Part shown: positions 34,455 to 44,448 of the stretch, piece by piece | Layout: the number at the start of each line of letters is the position of its first letter | Position numbering within the stretch: the stretch's first letter is position 1 | Origin: Cryptomeria japonica | Taxonomy: Eukaryota > Streptophyta > Pinopsida > Cupressales > Cupressaceae | Direction of reading: 5' to 3' | Assembly: GCF_030272615.1 (NCBI RefSeq) | Contig: NC_081410.1 | Span: forward strand, 260,822,437 to 260,886,436 | Length of the DNA: 64,000 nt | The notes under the pieces: model-generated | Databases searched by the model: none | Told to the model about the DNA's origin: nothing | The model's input: the letters and a program-made list of their open reading frames with translations, nothing else | Program-made: the position numbers and the translations under genes

Positions 34455-36596
34455 ATGAAGTTCCAGGTAGATAAAGATGCTCCTCCAGGGTCAAGGATGA
34501 CTTCCAAGTGGAAGAACATCAGCTACACCAACCTCGGACACATCAATCTGAGGGAGTTTAAGAAGCGAATGTTTGGTCTGGATAACCTTGTGCCTACCAC
34601 CATTGCGCGGAAAATGATGAAGAGTGGTATCGTGCACGCTGCCGGCTTCCTCCCCACCATGCAGTGCAATGAACTAGTAGTTGAATGTGCCAAACACTAC
34701 AACCCCATCAATAAGGATGTTGTTGCACCTGATGGAAGAGTGTTGGCGAATGTCAACGATGAGGCCATCAGAGAGGCGTTCAGGATCCCTGAGTACCACA
34801 ACACAGTATATATGACCAAGGACAAAGCTGACAGTCTGTACCATGACCACCTGGAAGAGTATGATGCCATAGTTGATCATTCCTGGCTAGACAAGCCGAG
34901 AAAGGGCGCCTCTAAACTCCAGAGAAAAAGCCTAGTGCGAGCATACTTCAAGGAGGACATTGGGGACATGATTGTCTTGCTCAATAGAATAATAGGAAAT
35001 CCTCAGGGAGCTTCATTTGAACCCTGGATGTATTATTTCATTAATGAAATAATCAATGGAGTAAAAATGATAGACTGGGCCCGTATGATTAGCGACAGTT
35101 TAGACAGCCAGCTAAGGAATCTGGAGGCAAATAGGACTTTCTTCATGAGTTCTTACTTGTTCTATTCTTTAGCCAGGACCTACAGGTACAGAGGTCTCAC
35201 TTGTAGAGGAGAAGTTGGGAACAAGGAGAACCAATTTCTGGTATATGATTGCTATCCCCAGCTCCATATGGAGGAGAAGTTCCATTTCAAAAGGGTGAAT
35301 GATGCCTTCCTGATGCACATTACCCGGACCCTTCAAGGTGGCCTACACCAGAGGCTCTCTCAAGAGTCTATGGACTTCATCGGTCAGTTCGGGTGTTGGT
35401 ACATCCAATATCCAAAGTTCACTTACCTCCGAATTCAAGGATTCTCTGGTCCTCCATACAAGCTTCCAACTTACCCTACCAATCGAGTGGTGTTGCTCGA
35501 GGTTGTGAGACAATTGGAGGAGTATATAGTGATCCAAAGGGATAAGCAGAAGAAGGCAGGGACATCCTCACTTAAAATTGGTAATGGGCTGGAAACATGT
35601 CTATCATCACAGGCTGCAGCCACCACTGAGAAAGAACTGGCCTGGTATCCCTTCTATCAATACAAGACAATAAAAGATTTTGATCCATTCAATAGGATAA
35701 AGAAGATCGAAGGGACAACGTTTGAGCACAGACTGGATCTAGAAGACTACTGGGCTAATGCAGTTGATAGTTTCGAGATCCGGAAGAGGTTCTGGTCAAG
35801 AATTCCTTTGAGTATGGTGAGAGCAACGGAAGTATTCAAAGTTGTCGATCCGGTAGAAGAAAGCCTTGAACTTCAGCAACTAGGTTTTGAGAAGATGAAG
35901 AATGAACCCTTGGTCTTGATAGATTGGACAGAGGGAGAAAAATCAGATCTAGCAGACCTCATGAGGTCGGTGGTTGAGTACTCAAGGTGGTGGGCGTCTG
36001 AAAAGACAAAACAGTTGAAGGCCAAAGGTGTGGCTTTAACTTATGAATTAATGGGAGTAGATGATACTCTGTCCGTCAATCCTTGTACCTCCGTCGGTGA
36101 TGCTCGGAATCCAGAAAGTGTTGGGTCTCGAAAGAGGAAGGAGTTGGGTGGAAGCTCCACAAAGGTCACAGGGAAAAGGGTTGTAGGTGAGAGAAGAGTA
36201 TCCAGCGAAAGTCACTCCATCCTAAGTGTTGCTTCCATTGCGCTTGATCAGAGTATAATTGGGGAGCAAGAGATGAACATCCGTGTGATTGATGATGAAG
36301 TAAGAGTGTTTTCCCAGCCCGTTGAGGAAGTGGTGGAGAAGGTCTTCCAAACTCCAGACAGGGGGCAGATTGAGGCCCCTACAATCTTCTTGGATGGCAT
36401 ACCAGCGAACCCAGGAGAGGCAGATGATGAGTTTGATCGGAACACTGTAGAACAATCAACCATTCCGGATTGGCTGAGAGCAAGGATAAAGGCCAAGGTT
36501 CCCAAGGAGGCCCACTCAACCGAGGAGGTCACCGCAGCATTCCTGGAGAAGGTGAATGAACCCACGATAGCTAAACCGCCCAAACCGGGTAGATAA
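34455..36596 (+). CDS. GL ORF, copy B1 (unknown mobile-element protein)
   Basis: A long open frame inside the GL-2 unit and upstream of its TATA box. I prefer Met 34455 (MKFQVDKDAPPGSRMTSKWK) to Met 34437 because the homologous copy keeps VDKDAPP. An acceptor-like tttgcag ends at 34442. Residues 1-370 look globular, with HINLREFKKR, MQCNELVVECAKHYNP, RVLANVNDEAIREAFRIP, FEPWMYYFINEIING, WARMISDSL and LPTYPTNRVVLLEVVRQLE. Then come acidic stretches and a basic patch (SRKRKELGG). The frame stops early (KPPKPGR) because a tandem duplication abuts it; the ancestral protein was about 1,060 residues. It is not gag or pol. It resembles hypothetical proteins widespread in conifer annotations and perhaps PF20167; both links are from memory. 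Function unknown. Confidence 0.75.
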   Translation: MKFQVDKDAPPGSRMTSKWKNISYTNLGHINLREFKKRMFGLDNLVPTTIARKMMKSGIVHAAGFLPTMQCNELVVECAKHYNPINKDVVAPDGRVLANVNDEAIREAFRIPEYHNTVYMTKDKADSLYHDHLEEYDAIVDHSWLDKPRKGASKLQRKSLVRAYFKEDIGDMIVLLNRIIGNPQGASFEPWMYYFINEIINGVKMIDWARMISDSLDSQLRNLEANRTFFMSSYLFYSLARTYRYRGLTCRGEVGNKENQFLVYDCYPQLHMEEKFHFKRVNDAFLMHITRTLQGGLHQRLSQESMDFIGQFGCWYIQYPKFTYLRIQGFSGPPYKLPTYPTNRVVLLEVVRQLEEYIVIQRDKQKKAGTSSLKIGNGLETCLSSQAAATTEKELAWYPFYQYKTIKDFDPFNRIKKIEGTTFEHRLDLEDYWANAVDSFEIRKRFWSRIPLSMVRATEVFKVVDPVEESLELQQLGFEKMKNEPLVLIDWTEGEKSDLADLMRSVVEYSRWWASEKTKQLKAKGVALTYELMGVDDTLSVNPCTSVGDARNPESVGSRKRKELGGSSTKVTGKRVVGERRVSSESHSILSVASIALDQSIIGEQEMNIRVIDDEVRVFSQPVEEVVEKVFQTPDRGQIEAPTIFLDGIPANPGEADDEFDRNTVEQSTIPDWLRARIKAKVPKEAHSTEEVTAAFLEKVNEPTIAKPPKPGR

Positions 36597-39241
36597 AGAT
36601 GCTCCTCCAGAGTCAAGGATGACTTCCAAGTGGAAGAACATCAACAACACCAACCTCGGACACATCAATCTGAGGGAGTTTAAGAAGCGAATTGTTGGTC
36701 TGGACAACCTTGTGCCTACCACCATTGCATGGAAAATGATGAAGAGTGGTATTGTGCACGCTGTCGACTTCCTCCCCACCATGCAGTGCAATGAACTAGT
36801 AGTTGAATGTGCCAAACACTACAACCCCATCAGTAAGGATGTTGTTGCACCTGATGGAAGAGTGTTGGCGAATGTCAGCGATGAGGCCATCAGAGAGGCG
36901 TTCAGGATCCCTGAGTACCACAACACAGTATATATGACCAAGGACGAAGCTGACAGTCTGTACCATGACCACCTGGAAGAATATGATGCCATAGTTAATC
37001 ATTCCTGGCTAGACAAGCCGAGGAAGGGCACCTCTAAACTCCAGAGAAAAAGCCTAGTGTGAGCATACTTCAAGGAGGACATTGGGGACATGATTGTCTT
37101 GCTCAATAGAATAATAGGAAATCCTCAGGGAGCTCCATTCGAACCCTGGATGTATTATTTCATTAATGAAATAATCAATGGAGTAAAAATGATAGACTGG
37201 GCCCGTATGATCAGCGACAGTTTAGACAGCCAGTTTAGAACTGGCCTGGTATCCCTTCTACCAATACAAGACAAGAAAGGATTTCGATCCATTCCATAGG
37301 ATAAAGAAGATCGAAGGGACAACGTTTGAGCACAGACTGGATCTAGAAGACTACTGGGCTAATGCAACCGATAGTTTTGAGATCCGGAAGAGTTTCTGGT
37401 CAAGAATTCCTTTAAGTATGGTGAGAGCAACGGAAGTGTTCAAAGTCGCCGATCAGGTGGAAGAAAGCCTAGAACTTCAGCAGTCGGGTTTTGAGAAGAT
37501 GAAGAATGAACCTTTAGTCTTGATAGATTGGACAGAGGGAGAAAAATCAGACCTAGCAGACCTCATGAGGTCAGTGGTTGAGTACTCAAGGTGGTGGGCA
37601 TCTGAAAAGACAAAACAGTTGAAGGCCAGAGGTATGGTTCTAACTTATGAATTAATGGGAGTGGATGATACTTTGTCCGTCCACGCTTGTACCTCCGCCG
37701 GTGATGCTCAGAATCTAGAAAGTGTTGGATCTCGAAAGAGAAAGGAGTTGGGTGGAAGCTCCACAAAGTGCACAGGGAAAAGGGCTGTAGTTGAGAGAAG
37801 AGAATCCAACGAAAGTCACTCCATCCTGAGTGCTGCTTCCATTGTGCTTGATCATAGTACAATTGGGGAACAAGAGATGAACATCTATGTGAGTGATGAT
37901 GAAGTAAGAGTGCTTTCTCAGCCAGTTGAGGAGGTGGTGGAGAAGGTCTTCCGAACTCCAGACAGAGGGCAGGATGAAGCCCCTATAATCTTCTTGGATG
38001 GCATACCAGCGAACCCAGGAGAAGCAGACGATGAGTTTGATCGGAACACTTTAGAACAATCGACCATTCCTGATTGGCTCAGAGCAAGGATAAAGGCCAA
38101 GGTTCCCAAGGATGTCCACTCAACCAAGGAGGTTACCGAAGCATTCCTGGAGAAGGTGAATGAACCCGCTGCAGCTAAACCGCCCAAACCAGCCAGGAAG
38201 TTCTCCTTGATCCAGAGAGACAGTGCCAGATTTAGGACAGTCCAGATAGCAGTGCCCAAAGAAGGGAAGACTAGGGACAATGTCACCGCAGATGACTACA
38301 AGATCACCACCATAGAGATGGGTAAGCCTACCCAGGACCAGCAGATCCAATATTTTGACGACTCCTGTAATGTTCTAAAGACAAGGCTGGCTCATGAGAA
38401 AGAAAAGAGAAAGAAAGTGGAAGAAGAGAACTAGCAGTGGAGGAAGTATGTTCTTCACCTTACCAGCCCGCTCAACCATGAAGTCCCAGCTACTCCACCA
38501 CAGCCTCTTCAGCAAGGATCAATGAAGGACTATGATGAGATGAAGGGATCATACACTCAAGAAAAGGAATGGATTTCGGACGCTGTGATACGTGCTGACA
38601 CCCTGGTAGAAAACTTAGTATCAGCACATGAGGCAACTTCTTTGTTGATTGATTGTATCCAGGATCTATCATCTAATTGGGAAGAAGTGGATGAAATTCA
38701 GAATGAAATACTCCCTCACCTGAAGGTTATCCGAGGCATGTCAAAGAAGAGCTTAGTGGATGCAGGCATCATACAAACGGGAGACAGGTACGACTTCGGC
38801 ACGTGGTACTATGCTCTAGTCACTTGGATTGAGGTTTTGAAGAAATCCGAGACCAAGTGTTTTGAGACAGAGGCAAGGGTTAGAGAAATCTTGGGCAAGG
38901 TATTCCAGGTGGCGTCAGAGATCTGGCAGAAGGAAAGCCTAAGGGAGAAGCATCTACAAGCAGAGAACCTGAGAGCCAGGATTCAGACAAGCTTCTTCCG
39001 AGATTCAGGGATGATTAACAAAGGCGATCTCTCGAAGATTGCAAACTTACTCTCCATCGATGACAACTTCCTCACCCAAGCAGTGGAGTGGGAAGGCATC
39101 CTTGCCACATGCGTCGATGATGTGGATCTCATCGACTTCGAGATTGGCTGTTTGCCAAGTGTCACCATGGAGGAGGTCAAGCTCGTGGTGTCCAGATACG
39201 TTGAATCTCTGAAAGAGGAAAGTGGCCACTCACCTCAGTAA
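36589..39241 (+). pseudogene. GL ORF, copy B2 (duplicated, internally deleted)
   Basis: The second copy starts at GTAGATAAAG (36589), exactly 2,122 bp after the same words in B1 (34467). It has a TGA at 37060, lacks about 520 bp that B1 has between the SDSLDSQ and ELAWYPF words, and has a TAG near 38432 where copy GL-4 reads EENQQW. It alone in GL-2 keeps the C-terminal third (38192-39241): ARKFSLIQRDS, a coiled-coil-like AHEKEKRKKVEEEN, then an all-helical part with DAGIIQTGDRYDFGTWYYAL and a LREKHLQAENLRARIQ helix, ending KEESGHSPQ. The stop at 39239-39241 is shared in position with GL-4. Confidence 0.8.
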
Positions 39242-39299
39242 AATTAGCAGCTGCGTCACTTGTCACTCTTTCATTTGCTTGAATTGATAGGATTTCGGG

Positions 39300-39317
39300 A
39301 AACCCTAATTAGGGTTT
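39300..39317 (+). promoter_or_regulatory. Telo-box palindrome upstream of GL-2 TATA
   Basis: AAACCCTAATTAGGGTTT, a perfect 18-bp palindrome made of two inverted telo-boxes (AAACCCTAA). It lies 63 bp upstream of TATTTAA. The same palindrome and spacing occur in GL-3 and GL-4. Telo-boxes in plants are bound by Myb-type TRB proteins and others. Confidence 0.8.
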
Positions 39318-39380
39318 AGGACTTTCAATCTTGGCCCTTGATCACTGTTTGATCTCGGCCATTCATTTATTTTTGAGAAC

Positions 39381-39387
39381 TATTTAA
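39381..39387 (+). promoter_or_regulatory. GL-2 TATA box
   Basis: TATTTAAGG; the GL-4 counterpart is TATATAAGG, which suggests that the GL-2 box has lost one base of its consensus. It lies downstream of the ORF, so the ORF is in the U3 portion and would not be in a transcript started here unless another LTR follows. Confidence 0.65.
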
Positions 39388-39989
39388 GGTTGCCTCCTCT
39401 CATTTGAAAAGTGTGAGGTTTTTGATGTATTGTTGCTTAAGGTCATTTCCAGATAATATATTGCATGTGCGTTGCTTTGTAATCTCTATTATTTGAATGA
39501 TTTGCATGGTTTCAATTGCCTCAACACTTAGTTAGAAATAATTTAGATTTGCTTTCATTGTTGTTAATTTGAATGAAGGATTTGATAAGTATCAATTGAT
39601 GGTATATTTTCGCTCATACTTTTGGTAAATGGATGATTTCCATTCTACCGTGCAAAGTTAGTCTGAGCCCATCCCCTATGCATCCCAACATCTCGATCAT
39701 AAGCACAACCCATTGAAGATTGCACTGGCCTTGTGTAGTTGTCCTTAGTGTGGCGAAGCAAGGTTTGGTTTCTCGAGAGCACCCAGTTGATACCGTCTCC
39801 AGAATTCGTAGGATTAGATTAGCCTTCCTAAACCCTATCTCTTTTTCCCTTTCTTTTGAAAGTCTAAATCCCAAAAAATTCCCCCCCCCCCAAAAAGAAG
39901 AAGAGCCTAAAAATTGCTAAATCCATCTAAGTCCAGCAGTTCAAGAATACTTGTCAAACGTAAGTCCCCCTTGAAAATTTCAGCATACA

Positions 39990-39994
39990 CTACC
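39990..39994. repeat. GL-3 target-site duplication, left
   Basis: ctacc, repeated at 47379-47383. The unoccupied version, cagcatacactaccc, is present once in GL-4 at about 60852-60866 (minus). Confidence 0.9.
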
Positions 39995-40027
39995 TGTTGA
40001 TGTGTATTTTGTACACGACGAAACACA

Positions 40028-40056
40028 GAATAAAATACCTAAAAGGTACCTTATCC
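40028..40056 (-). repeat. GL-3 U5 hairpin
   Basis: As RNA: GGAUAAGGUACC, loop UUUUA, GGUAUUUUAUUC. All 12 positions pair, three of them G-U. It lies 33 nt from the 3' end of the unit. The sequence differs from GL-1 and GL-2 but the fold is kept. Confidence 0.78.
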
Positions 40057-40856
40057 TCTCTTGAACAAAGTTCTCGACTGCTGAAGATCTCGTCGAAGGA
40101 TCAGTCGAGGCAACTCCAAGGTTCTGCTTTGTAGGATCTCTACTCGTGGATAAGCTCTTCGCGGTATGATGTGATTTTGCTGGAATCACAAGGGGACTTA
40201 CACTCAATGACCTAAACGTCTGATTTGCTGGAATCACAAGTCCTATTAACTAACTGGAAGACAAACAAATGACAAAAGATGCAGGGTTCAGGACGTCTAC
40301 TCTACTACCTAGAATGCGAGAAAATGGATGGATGACTAGGTGGAGTCCTACTGGGCTGGGTCTCACCATCAGGCTGAACAATTCAACACCAACTCAGTGC
40401 GATCTTCTAAGGGATGCTTCCAATATGTTCAAATCATACACCATCTGACAATGATCACCATTCAGGATAATGCATGAACAATGGACGTGTAACGACTTAA
40501 GATTAAGCTCATTTTATGCCAATTGACCATGCAGGGCGCACTTACCATCAGTAAGAGACTAGTGGTATGGACTAGACAGATTCCACACAGGTGCATTCAA
40601 CAATTTTCTTCACTCAATTTAATCATCTATAATCAAAAATGAAGATTCAACAAGAGACCATGCACATTGCAAAGAAACAACATATTCCACCATATCTTCA
40701 ATGAAAAGAAGTCTTTTACAATTAAGGCAACAATGTCTTGCCTTCTCTTCTTAATCTACTCTAATTGCTATTCTACTATTCTGGCCTCTATTACTAACTA
40801 TTAACTATTAGCTATTATTGACTAACTATTAGCCTTTACAAATGAAGAGCCAGGGC

Positions 40857-40864
40857 TTATATAG
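40857..40864 (-). promoter_or_regulatory. GL-3 TATA box
   Basis: CTATATAA on the minus strand, about 870 bp from the unit's 3' end and 64 bp downstream of the telo-box palindrome. Confidence 0.75.
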
Positions 40865-40927
40865 TGCCCACAATACAATTCAATGGCTTAGATCAATTTG
40901 AGATCAATGGCCGAGATTTTACAATGA

Positions 40928-40945
40928 AAACCCTAATTAGGGTTT
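40928..40945 (-). promoter_or_regulatory. GL-3 telo-box palindrome
   Basis: AAACCCTAATTAGGGTTT, identical to that of GL-2 and GL-4 although the sequence around it has diverged. Confidence 0.82.
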
Positions 40946-41159
40946 GTTACAACAAACTTAATTCTGACCAATGAAATAATTGCATTATTTGGACACGTCT
41001 TCTCTGGAATATTCGACCAATGGATAGCCGGGGTAGGTACATCGAAGTTAGCGCCATCTCTTGATGAGTCAGGTACATTGAATCTAGACATGCTGAAGTG
41101 GACCAACCCGACTGGAGGAGTGATGATTGGGATGCCACCTTGGCTTTCCTTCAAATGTT

Positions 41160-41255
41160 GGACTGGAAGAGGTCGTCCTTGATGAGGCTGGGCTGGAGAA
41201 GGTCGTCCTTGTTGATGCTGGGTTGGAGAAGGTCGTCCTTGTCCTAGCCTGGTCT
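41160..41255 (-). repeat. 30-bp tandem repeat in GL-3
   Basis: Three copies of GAAGGTCGTCCTTGWTGA-like units near 41168, 41198 and 41228, separated by 30 bp. They lie between the telo-box promoter and the hairpin array. Confidence 0.75.
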
Positions 41256-41402
41256 TCTTTCATCTGCCAAAACAAACCAAAAGATGATTAAGGACACATG
41301 ATAAATTCATTTCAACATAGCATTTTCAACTTAAATCATCAACAAAAAGATATTAACATGAAACTTGCCCAAGATTTTCTCCAGGAACAAACCCTATAAG
41401 AA

Positions 41403-44045
41403 TTTCGCCCTGGACCCTTTGGAAGGGTCAGGAGCGATTTTCCTGACTAGGCCATGAATACCATATTTTCTTCACTTATAAATCCTAAGGCGAACTTACG
41501 CTTGTTTTGGCCTAACAAAGTCTTGGATTTCAACTTTTAGCTCTTCACATGAGTAAATTGGGTGAAAATAGGTATTTCGCTCTGGACCCTTTGGAAGGGT
41601 CAGGAGCAATTTTCATCATTTGGCTCAATTCCTTCAAACTTGATAATTGTTGACCATTCAAGGACATGCCCAGAGGCACCTCTAATCTTGACCCACACTA
41701 GATTTGGCATAAATTTGAGGGAAAAGATAGGTTTTGAATAAATTCGCTTTGGACCGTTTGGAAGGGTCAAGAGCGATTTTCTCTTTTTAGGTCAAAATTC
41801 ATCTTTGATTGATCATTAACTTCCTCCAAAGCAATCTGCAAGGTCTATTCATCTCAACCAGTAAGTTAGCTCAACAGGATTTTGAAGGAAACATTGCTTT
41901 TTAGGAATTTTTGCATTGGACCCTTTGGAAGGGTCAGGAGCGAAATTCATCTCTTAGGCCAATTTTCCAATCTCCTTCACTTCAATTCATCAACATTCGC
42001 TCAGTTTGAACCTACTTCCCAACCTACTAGCATTGGCTTGATCTTCACAAGGCGAAAAAGGTCAGTTTTGCTCAGTAACCTAGCCAGGGACAAGACCTAT
42101 CCAGAATTTCGCTCTGGACCCTTTGGAAGGGTCGGGAGCGAAATTCTCTCTTGAGCTCAAAATTCACATTTTTTGAAGGTCCAAATCTTTCCAAGGCATT
42201 CCAAATGGCTTCTTTCACTGCAATTCAGGCCTAGTTTTACTCAAACCTTGAAGGAAAAGGTGACTTTAGTGTTTTTCGCCTTGGACCCTTTGGAAGGGTC
42301 AGGAGCGATTTTCTCCTTTTGTAGCTCATTTTTTATCATTCCAACTTCAATCCACCTCACAAGGCTAGGAAATAGCTTTCTTCTTTCACCCAATCCAAGT
42401 TTGATTTCGTTTTGCAAGGCAGAATAGGAGATTTTAGGATTTTCGCCCTGGACCCTTTGGAAGGGTCAGGAGCAAAAATCCTCCTTTGGCCTAAAATCAT
42501 CACTTTTGGAAACCAACATCAAGTCAAAGGTAGTCTTCAAGGGCATTTCTTACCTAAGTAAAGCCTTGTCTTGGCATAAATTTGAAAGGAATGGGTAGGT
42601 TTTAGGATTTTCGCTCTGGACCCTTTGGAAGGGTCAGGAGCGAAAATCTTGTTTTAGGGCTATCTTGTCATCCTTCCAACTTCAAATCACTTCCAAGGCA
42701 TAGAACATCTTGTCTTTCTCCTTTCCAGGATATAAAAACCAAAATCTTGTCTTGAATTTGCAAGGAAAAAGGGGAATTTTAGAAATTTCACTTTGGACCC
42801 TTTGGAAGGGTCAGGAGCGAAATTTTCATTAGGCTTTCAAATTTGCATTCTTGGCAATCAAAATCTACTCTAAGACAATCCAAATACCTTCTCACATCCT
42901 TGTCCAAGCCTAGCCTTGCTCAAAATTTGGAAAAAAATGTTTTCAAGGATTTTCGCTTTGGACCCTTTGGAAGGGTCAGGAGCGAAATTTTCATTTTTGA
43001 CCCAAAATCATCATTTTCTAAACTTGAAACTTCTTTGCAAGGTAGGATTTCGTCCTTCATCACCCTAGGAATAAGATTTCATGTCCAAGAAAGGTCAAAA
43101 GGTAGGTTTATAAGGAATTTCACTCTGGACCCTTTGGAAGGGTCAAGAGCGAAATTTCCTTTCCTGGCTAGAATCCTTCATTCCTACTTTCCAAAACGAC
43201 CTCAAGAGGCAAAAGAAAGTCATTTTCCTTCCATCCATGCCATAACAAATCAAAACTTGATTTCCTTTATTGCAAAAGTAAGAGCTTTTAGGAATTTCGC
43301 TCTGGATCCTTTGGAAGGGTCAGGAGCAAAATTTCCCTTTGGTCCAAAATTCTTCATTTCTCAACGCTTTCAAACACTTCAAAGGCAACAAGAATGTCCA
43401 TCCTTCCTTCCAAGATACCTTGCAAATCAAAACTTAGTCAAACTTAGGAGGAAATGAGCTTTAAGAAGATTTTCGCTCTGGACCCTTTGGAAGGGTCAGG
43501 AGCGAAAATCTCATTCTAGGCTAGATTACTCACTTTTCAAACTTCGAACCACTTCAAGAAGCAAACTTAGATCATTTTCCACTTGAGGAAGAAGGTTTCA
43601 AGGTCAAACAAGGTAGCAAATGAAGTTTATGATGAATTTCGCTCTGGACCCTTTGGAAGGGTCAGGAGCGAAATTCTCCTTTAGGCCAAAATCTTGTTTT
43701 TCAAAATCAATCAAACTCCCTCTCAAGGCAAAAATATATCCATTCATCTCCCATCAAGCCAATGCCTAGCCAAAATAAGGAGGAAAACAAGAGTTATAAA
43801 GATTTTCGCTTTGGACCCTTTGGAAGGGTCAGGAGCGAAATTCCTAATCTTGGCCAAGATCCTGACTTCATTTTCACATTTCTTCATTCAAACAAGCGTT
43901 TTTTCCTTCATTCAAGCCTGGGAATGCGTTAGTTCTAGGTTTTGGTCAAAGTAGAATGTCCTATGGAGAATTTCGCTCTGGACCCGTTGGAAGGGTCAGG
44001 AGCGAAATTCGCTTTGGACCCTTTGGAAGGGTCAAGAGTGAAATT
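41403..44045 (-). repeat. 17-copy hairpin array, ~167-bp period
   Basis: A 37-nt hairpin recurs 17 times: TTTCGCTC, TG, GACCCTT, loop TGG, AAGGGTC, AG, GAGCGAAA. The GGACCC core starts at 41412, 41584, 41752, 41918, 42116, 42283, 42450, 42618, 42795, 42960, 43127, 43304, 43480, 43646, 43813, 43980 and 44016. Ten of the first 15 steps are 165-168 bp; the others are 172, 176, 177, 177 and 198. The DNA between hairpins is homologous but far more diverged than the hairpin. Arm changes occur, for example GCC for GCT or GCAAAA for GCGAAA, but the inner stem is almost invariant. Confidence 0.92.
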
Positions 44046-44077
44046 TGACATTTTGGACTCTCCGTCAGGATCATTTT

Positions 44078-44127
44078 ATGGAATATAACATTAAGTATAA
44101 GTTCTTATACTTTAAGTTATATTCCAT
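44078..44127. repeat. 50-bp foldback in GL-3
   Basis: Two 24-bp arms (from ATGGAATATAAC to GTTATATTCCAT) with a TT spacer and two mismatches. It sits directly beside the hairpin array. Confidence 0.82.
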
Positions 44128-44212
44128 ATATACTTTCAGGATGTTTGAGAGTGGTTTCAGACCTCCAGGAGTTATATTGCAAAATCTAGTTTTTGGAGGA
44201 TTCTTCAGTTTT

Positions 44213-44310
44213 CCAGACTTAGTCAAATTTCAAGATCAGGACATTCCAGACTTAGCCAAATTTCTGGATCAGGGCATTCCAGACTTAGCCAAATTTCAGG
44301 GCATTTGAAG
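44213..44310 (-). repeat. 33-bp tandem repeat in GL-3
   Basis: CCAGACTTAGYCAAATTTC starts at 44213, 44246 and 44279. The third copy is shortened. Confidence 0.85.
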
Positions 44311-44448
44311 ATTAGGATGACATTCCAGACTTCATCACTCACCAACTTGACCTCGCTCGGACCTTCAAGAATGATACCCACTCACAAAGCAAGACACAAT
44401 TAGCAACAAGATCAAAACCAGGCCCTAAAGAAGACTCTCAAAGAAACC

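Noticed and set aside
34455-36596. The long ORF as a host gene
   Set aside because: It lies inside a unit with target duplications, is tandemly duplicated, and recurs in GL-4 in the opposite orientation, so it belongs to a repeat family.
41403-44045. CRISPR-like array of repeats and spacers
   Set aside because: The genome is a plant nuclear one, the spacers are homologous to each other and about 130 bp long, and no Cas-like gene is present. It is a diverged tandem array with a conserved hairpin.
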